This document shows positions 57,801 through 64,000 of a DNA stretch of 64,000 nt, one piece after another. Numbering within the stretch: position 1 is the first letter of the stretch; each line of letters opens with the position of its first letter. The stretch spans positions 15,562,001 through 15,626,000 of the forward strand of contig OX637297.1 in NCBI GenBank assembly GCA_951799445.1. Direction: 5' to 3'. The position numbers and the translations under genes were made by a program. Below the pieces are notes generated by a model. The model was not told where the DNA came from and did not search any database. It saw only the letters and a program-made list of their open reading frames with translations. The stretch comes from Pseudisothecium myosuroides (lineage: Eukaryota > Streptophyta > Bryopsida > Hypnales > Lembophyllaceae).

Positions 57801-60800
57801 GTTTCTCTGAGTGACATTTGCTAAAACATAGACATTGGAAACTGAGATTAAAACCCTCGAGAACCGTAAAAAAAGCATAAAACATTGAGAAGCTTACACA
57901 TCTATGAACGTATGAAACATCATAACGTCATACATGAAGGCCCCAAACACAACTTCATTGCCACAACAGGAAGACATGAAACAATAGCCATGTAGCGCAC
58001 TGTAGATGCAAGCGAAAACCAGGTGGACAGTGGGACTCTTCAGTCCTAATTATCCGTCTGTACAAAAATAAGGCATGCATTCAAACTTGTAGTCAACGAC
58101 AAACAAACAGAACCCCAAAAAAGGTAATATTGAACAGAAACAAAAGGAAAGCAGGTCCACTCCGAAAGAGCGAAGCTGAATGATACAAATTCAACAACTA
58201 CTTCCTTGGAATACTGCCCTCTGCTATTCACAACGCGAACTGCAACTGTATGGCCAGCACGTGAGATGTACGCAAACTGATACGAACATCATTGACCAAA
58301 GGAATAAAAATAACTACGCTGCTTGGATGCATGCACTTGTTTCATTTGCGGTGATGATGTTTTTTCCGGTTTCTTACTTGATGCATTTTCGTCTCTGTGG
58401 TAGAGGCTTTCGCTACACGATTTCAGTCGTCCCTCTAAGGAGACTCTCTTTCGGTCGTCCCTCTAAATTCTGAGAGGAATTCCGAGAAACCAGACACTCT
58501 GACCGTTACAGTCCAAAATTCCACATAAGAGAAGCTGGAAGCGCTTACCTGAGCTGACGAGCCTCGACTGATGTTCACTGGGATTCCAAGGAAGGATTGC
58601 TGAGGGGAAAGATTGGAGCTCCGACTCTATGCAATTGAGCCTGCAATCTCCGCTGCAGGAGAAGCTAGTTAGGCGTCTCGTGGCTGATGATAGCAGAAGT
58701 CAACAATGCAAAAGTACGTTACATTTGGCACAACTGTGAGTGCCGCCGTCATGCGAATTAATTTCCCCTATTGTAGAGCAAGAAGAGCAACAGTGCCACT
58801 ATCCGGGCCAAGGGCCCCTCCGCCGCCATGGTCCCATCGATTTGGCGAAAAAAGAATAAAAAATCGGCGCCACCGATCGTGAGTAACCGCTCGATCTCGA
58901 CTGTTTGCAGCTCCGCTTTTTCCGCGACCGTTGACATGACTACAACGTCTGAGTTGGTTGTTGCAACTTCACAGCTGGCGCGTTGTCTCTGCGTCATGAG
59001 GTCTGCTCGTTGGGCAAGAATGGATGTCCCCGAACAGTGGCCGGGGATGCAGCGACCGATTCATGTATCGCTTCAGTCTACCAAAACCAACTTCGATCTC
59101 CAAGAATACGAAACAAATGGAATCTGACGCAATTGTCGATAGAACGGCAATGAGCAGCTACCTACCAGTGGTATTACTAGGCGATGAAGGATGCGCTCTG
59201 TAGCAAAGCACAGGCAAAGCGATCACATTTTCCCATGAGCGAATCAACCACGAGGTACAACCATCCATCCGTTGTGGCTCCAAAATTTTTACAAACCTCG
59301 ACTTATGCTCTCCTAGCAAACACCCCTTCCCAATTCTCTGAGTCCAAATGTCGATGTGCATGCTTCATCGCGACGACGTGTTTGCTCGACAGGAATGGGC
59401 AAATTTGTCTACAAGAAATAATATTCGTTATTCCATAGTTTTGCTTCCGCATTTTGGAAATCAAAATGCTTCGTCCAAGCTAATTGGTATTGGAAAGTTT
59501 GAAGGCCTTAGAGTAATTCAAATAAAACTGCTTCGGGTGCAGACTGTTTAGAATTTGGCTCCTGTATGTATTCGGGACTCTACGACCTGCTTCCTAAATT
59601 GTTTGTTGCTTCTGCAGATGCTACTGGTGGTGGCTAGTACTTCTGACATCCTTTTTTCTATGCAAATATAAGTGATTACACGCCTTGGGATTTTATTCCG
59701 CATATTCCGAAGGCATCTTCACAGTTTAGGCTCGAGGTAAGAGTCATCATGCCGACCCCCTCGTATCATTATCCTTTCACATGTTTAGTATGCCGAAGTG
59801 TAACTAAAAATGCCCTAGGTACCGAGTTCTGCTGTTCAGAATACTTTAAAATGGAAAGAAACTAACTGAGGCTGAGGCACCAGTAGTCAATCACTGTAAA
59901 GCAATTTTGGAGCAGAGTGTGCGGTGTAAGAGGTGGTGCAAATTTTTCCCGTGTAGGAAGATAGGTCATATGGGAATAGCAAAATTTCCAAAAAATTTTA
60001 TTCCCAGAATTGAAATTATTGTGAAATTTGGGAGCCAGAAAGTATTCTTGACTAGTAGCCAATGTCTAAAGTCTTCCAATTCTAATCATTGAAGACACTA
60101 CTATCCCACTGACTACTAACTACTTCCTTGGTGACCAATGTGGAACATGTGTCATAACCTTATGAGTCCCAACCCTAACAAGTACCAAAAATCACACATT
60201 CCAAGCTTCAGATGGAAATCTGTTCCAGCACTGGTTAAAAATGTTGCATCTCCTTAGGTTTGTTATCGGGCATGTTTGACAATTGATGCCTCAACCTTAA
60301 GTTCTTATTTTTAGCAGTTCATATTTTCTGTAAATTATTTTTGAAGTCCAATTCTAGCATAAGAAATCCAACTTTGAAAATGTATGACTGTGATTTTTGT
60401 ATTGGAGAGTCTGTGCAAAGGTGTTCATTGCAAATCTTGATTTTATAGTGTTCAGGGCCTTTGTAAATGATTTTGAAATATATTAGATCTTCGAGGACAA
60501 ATCACATTAGCAATCTATTTCAAAAATTGTTCACTAGATTTTCAGAAGTTATAAAGTGATTGGAGGTCTGTCAGTTATGCCCTTGAACCTGATTTTTTTT
60601 GGTGACCAATATTCTAGATGTGGCACATGAAAAAAGGATTAAGACAGTTCAATAGTTTCGACAGTTTCAACACCCTCACAAGTTACGATGAAATAATATA
60701 ATTTTTCATTCTATAAGTGATATTATAGTGGTTTCTTTGTCCATGTGATCTCTAACATGTCTAGTTTGAATTTGTATGTTTACAAATCCAAAACCATTGA

Positions 60801-61840
60801 TAAATCTTATTTCAATGTTGCCTTTTAAAAAACAATACATTAAATTCTCTGACGCTCAAAGAAGGCTTTTAACATTTTGGGCTTACAGTGGACCCTACTA
60901 GGAGTTCCAGACATGTTGAAAGCTAAGTACTGATTAGTGAAGGAATGGGTGGGGAGGAATTCAAGTCTCGTAACCTAGCAATCCTGCCTTAGAAATGCAA
61001 CCTGTAAATTGCAGGCAATTTTGAAATCGTGAACCCCCAAATGCCTTTGTGCTTCAATCCTCAGTGGACATTTTTTTTCAGGGATTTAGATGTGCCAAAA
61101 ATATGCATATGTTGTGGAATCAAATGTACTAGACCTCCCATTTGTATAATTAGGATTTGCATTACATGCTGCGGTCCTGAAAACTGAACTGGAAATGTTC
61201 ACACATATGTTCTAAAAAGTTTGCATGTTCTTGACAGGTTCTCTCTTTGTTAGCTATGAACCACCTATTCAACATTTGAAGCACGTTGAAGGTGTATTTG
61301 GCATAGCTGATTACTTTTATATTGCGGGGCATGTAACCTTTCAGTCACTCTATTCAGCAGTAACATTATATAAGTTGTTGGAAAGTCTTAGTAATGGAGC
61401 AATTATCTTGTGATTTATGTGGTGCCCAACCATTTAGACATAGAGGGGTGTGGGCGCAAGATTACCCACCCTTGGTAATAAAGCAAACACCGACCAGGTT
61501 CTATGCCTTTATCCACATTTTTTAATATATGGGGGTGATGTGAGCGCGGTCCACTGTGCCTTCCAAGCAATGGATCTTTTTTGCTAACGTTTCCTAAGTT
61601 TCGTGGATGGCAGCGAATAATTAGTAATGCATGTAGCAACTCACAAGTTAACTGCAATGTTCAGAGTGTTGGTGAAATCCTAACTCCCTAACTATCTATC
61701 CTATGTCGAGGGTCGACTGAGTAGTGGGTGCCATTTATAACGTCCTTAACTACGTAAAAAAAGGAACCCTTATGTTCCTTCCATGAACCCCTAAGACTAT
61801 CTTGGGTTTCTAAAACTCCACCTAGAAGTTCTACTTTTTA
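57801..61840. other. Unassigned DNA, no gene supported
   Basis: Overlapping short ORFs on both strands at 58.76-59.13 kb give no consistent protein. A 20-base word GGCCTTAGAGTAATTCAAAT is shared between about 56890 and 59503, hinting at a dispersed repeat. Confidence 0.3.
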
Positions 61841-62830
61841 AAGCTACCCCTACAGTTCCAACTTTGGAATGTGACTCTAGATTTACTTCTTTAACTTGGT
61901 TTTTAACTACTGACTTGTGCTCGGTATTGACTTTTAATTCTAGGTTTCTATTCCTACATTAACTCTAAGATTTACCCTTGAATTTTTAACTCTAGGTTTT
62001 AACTTTTAACTCTAAGGTTTTACTCCTAAATTAACTCTAAGATTTACCCTTGAATTTTAACTCTATGTTTTAACTTTTAACTTTAAGTTTTTACTCCTAA
62101 ATTAACTCTAAGATTTACCCTTGAATTTTAACTCTATGTTTTAACTTTTGACTCTAAGGTTTTACTCCTAAATTAACTCTAAGATTTACCCTTGAATTCT
62201 ATGTTCTCATTTCTAAACTACTCTAAGATTTACCCTCTAAAGTTAACTCTACCTCTTCACTTTCTACTGTAGATTCTTATTCCTAATTTAACTCTAGGTT
62301 TTTGACTTTTAACTCTAAATTTTTACTTCTAAAATTAATCCCCCATTTTAACCTCTGGGTTTGACTCTACGTTTTCACTTTGACTTTAGATTTTTCTACT
62401 TCCAACTAACTCTAAAATTTTACTTCTACCTCTAACTTTTAACTTCTACTTTTAGCTTTTCACTCTAACTTCTTACTCCCCAATTGACTAAAATTTAACC
62501 TTTAAATTTAATCTAAACTTTTGACTTTTGACTTTTGACTTCTACTTCCAATTTTAATCCTATCATTTTAATCCTAGATTAACTCTAAATGTTATCCTCC
62601 TAAGTTTAATTCCAACTTTTAACTCTAGGGTTTTGACTTCTAATTTTAACTCTATTTTTAACTCAACGATCTACTTCCTAAGTGGATTCTACTTTTGACT
62701 TCTATTTCCTACTCTACTTTTTACTTCCCAAAGTTAACTCCAACTTTCGACTTTTGAATTTTAACTTCCCTAATTAAAATCTCAATTTAATCCTAGGTTT
62801 TTAACTCGCTATTTGATCTTTAATTTTAAT
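61840..62830. repeat. TTAACTCTA-rich degenerate repeat region
   Basis: TTAACTCTA, TTTTAACTTTTAAC and CTTTTGACTTC words fill nearly 1 kb. At 61958, 62030, 62101 and 62172 the words line up as tandem units of 71-72 bp, each opening with ATTAACTCTAAGATTTACCC. The plus strand is poor in G. Confidence 0.75.
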
Positions 62831-63867
62831 CCTAAATCCTCCCTCTAATCTAATCCTAATTTCTGTCCATTGTTTCTTGTGGTTCACTTTTAATTAAAAT
62901 TCCTCCGTTCTACCCCCTACCGCTTAACTTAGCCTAACGCAGTCAGTTTACGGTCAAATCTTAATTATAAGATGTTTTCGGAAACCTCTATTCCTAATCT
63001 ATCAACTTTTGAATCTAAACTTCTAATTTACACTAATCTCGGATGCTAATCACGTTCTAAGGGCTGATTAGAAAAACAATTGCTAATTAGGGAGAAACGA
63101 CTAGGATTAGTTTAATGACCCACCTCGTTACTGCTAGTGTCAGAAATGACGTCATCCCCGTCCACATGCGCGTCCTCGTGCTCCATGGTGACCACTCGCG
63201 ATTGTCTTCTTTTATTTTTGCGTTACGGTTTTTATTTATTTTATTTTTTTCAAGGCCCACGGCTTAATTTGTAGAAAAGAAAACGTTACACGTATGATGT
63301 TCTAACCCTTTCCCCCCATTTCCTTCTCCTTTTCTTTCTCTCTTCCTTCTTCTACACTAGCACTATTCCACCTAAGCTTTTATGAGTCTTACACTATGGT
63401 TTCAAACTACGAGAAGGGTTTAAATGTTCTTCCTACCCTCTTACGCAACCTTGCTTTGTGTCATCCTAATCCTCCTCCCAACGGTTGCAAGGAGTTCTTC
63501 TAGATTTCCTACCTAATCTCCTAAATAGGCACTATTCATCGTCTCTCTCCCTTCCACTCCTATAATACATCCTTCTCCCTAATTTTCTTCCATTGTGTGT
63601 AGGTGTGAGTGGTGATGCAGGTTGAACCGGATGTTTTTGTGCAGGTGGCGTGTGGAATGGCAACCTCTATTTCTCCCTCCTCCCTTTTGTATTTTTAGCC
63701 CTACTCCTACTTCAACCCCTCTTAGTACAAAATTAGTCCAACATGCTTTTGGTTTGTTTTGCGTTTGTTTGTATTCGGGTTTGGGGAGAACCAAAAATAA
63801 ATAAAAAAAACGAGAGAGTCCAAAATTTGGGGAGGACCCCAATGGCCCCAGCCTCCCCTGCTGGATT
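62831..63867. other. Spacer, no gene supported
   Basis: Pyrimidine-rich tracts (for example at 63310-63350). ORFs at 63579-63842 are overlapping shadows on both strands. Confidence 0.35.
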
Positions 63868-63963
63868 GAGAGAGCTGCTGTACCGAGAGAGCTGATGTAT
63901 CGGACAGTTGCTGTACCGGGAGAGCCGCTGTACCGGGATAGCTGCTGTACCGGAGAGCTGCTG
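63868..63963. repeat. Minisatellite of about 17-bp units at the right edge
   Basis: About six units of the form GAGAGCTGCTGTACCGG with small changes (GATAGCTGCTGTACCGG, GAGAGCCGCTGTACCGG). Confidence 0.8.
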
Positions 63964-64000
63964 GCCTTCCCGGCTGGCTGGCTGGGGGGTCGGCCAAAAA

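Noticed and set aside
58758..59127. Overlapping ORFs on both strands
   Set aside because: Neither strand shows splice-supported extension or a motif; I could not choose between them.

Overview
The window looks like nuclear DNA of a large, repeat-rich plant genome. The genes are split by GT-AG introns whose phases I could follow by hand. Several transposon families are of plant type (Mutator-like transposases with SWIM zinc fingers, an Emigrant-like MITE, a Ulp1 protease gene). Many coding frames carry stops of the kind left by decay of methylated cytosine. The remembered flavour of the protein families suggests a non-flowering streptophyte (moss, lycophyte, fern or charophyte), but I cannot fix the species and this is only an impression. 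Nothing bacterial or organellar is visible.

Layout. 0-3 kb: a low-complexity partial ORF, a NIF/FCP1-like phosphatase copy with an in-frame TAG, and an unrecognised ORF. 3-6 kb: AT-rich DNA with a 290-bp foldback. 6-10 kb, minus strand: a Mutator-like transposase copy ending in a SWIM zinc finger, broken by two stops. 10.6-13 kb: a short coding remnant and two MITEs. 13.7-21.9 kb, plus strand: a twelve-exon gene of about 1,190 codons with a ParB-like region at the front and a circularly permuted amino-methyltransferase-like region at the back, joined by a charged linker. It has four in-frame stops and one frameshift. 22-26.5 kb: repeats only. 26.5-30.6 kb, plus strand: a second Mutator-like transposase (AT-hooks, DDE core, SWIM), also decayed. 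31.4-40.4 kb, minus strand: a zinc-finger gene, a four-unit 17-residue repeat and a Ulp1-like cysteine protease, apparently split by a gag-like retroelement fragment at about 32.7-36.3 kb. 41-50 kb: no gene, including about 3 kb of AT-rich satellite and microsatellite. 50.1-51.2 kb: hairpin and foldback elements. 52.4-55.4 kb, minus strand: the one gene that reads open through four exons, of unknown function. 57-63.8 kb: little that can be supported, apart from tandem repeats at 62 kb and at the right edge.

Two things stand out. First, six hairpins of 102-120 bp (7.7, 14.2, 14.6, 15.2, 16.3 and 19.4 kb) share the palindromic core CCGTCGGATCCGACGG or a near copy, while their roughly 50-bp arms differ from element to element and still pair with themselves. 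All six lie in introns, five of them in the ParB-methyltransferase gene. Second, I count about 30 in-frame stops in otherwise open frames. Roughly 19 are TAG, 8 TGA and 3 TAA, nearly all one C-to-T or G-to-A transition from CAG, TGG, CGA or CAA. A coding tandem repeat gives an internal control for this.
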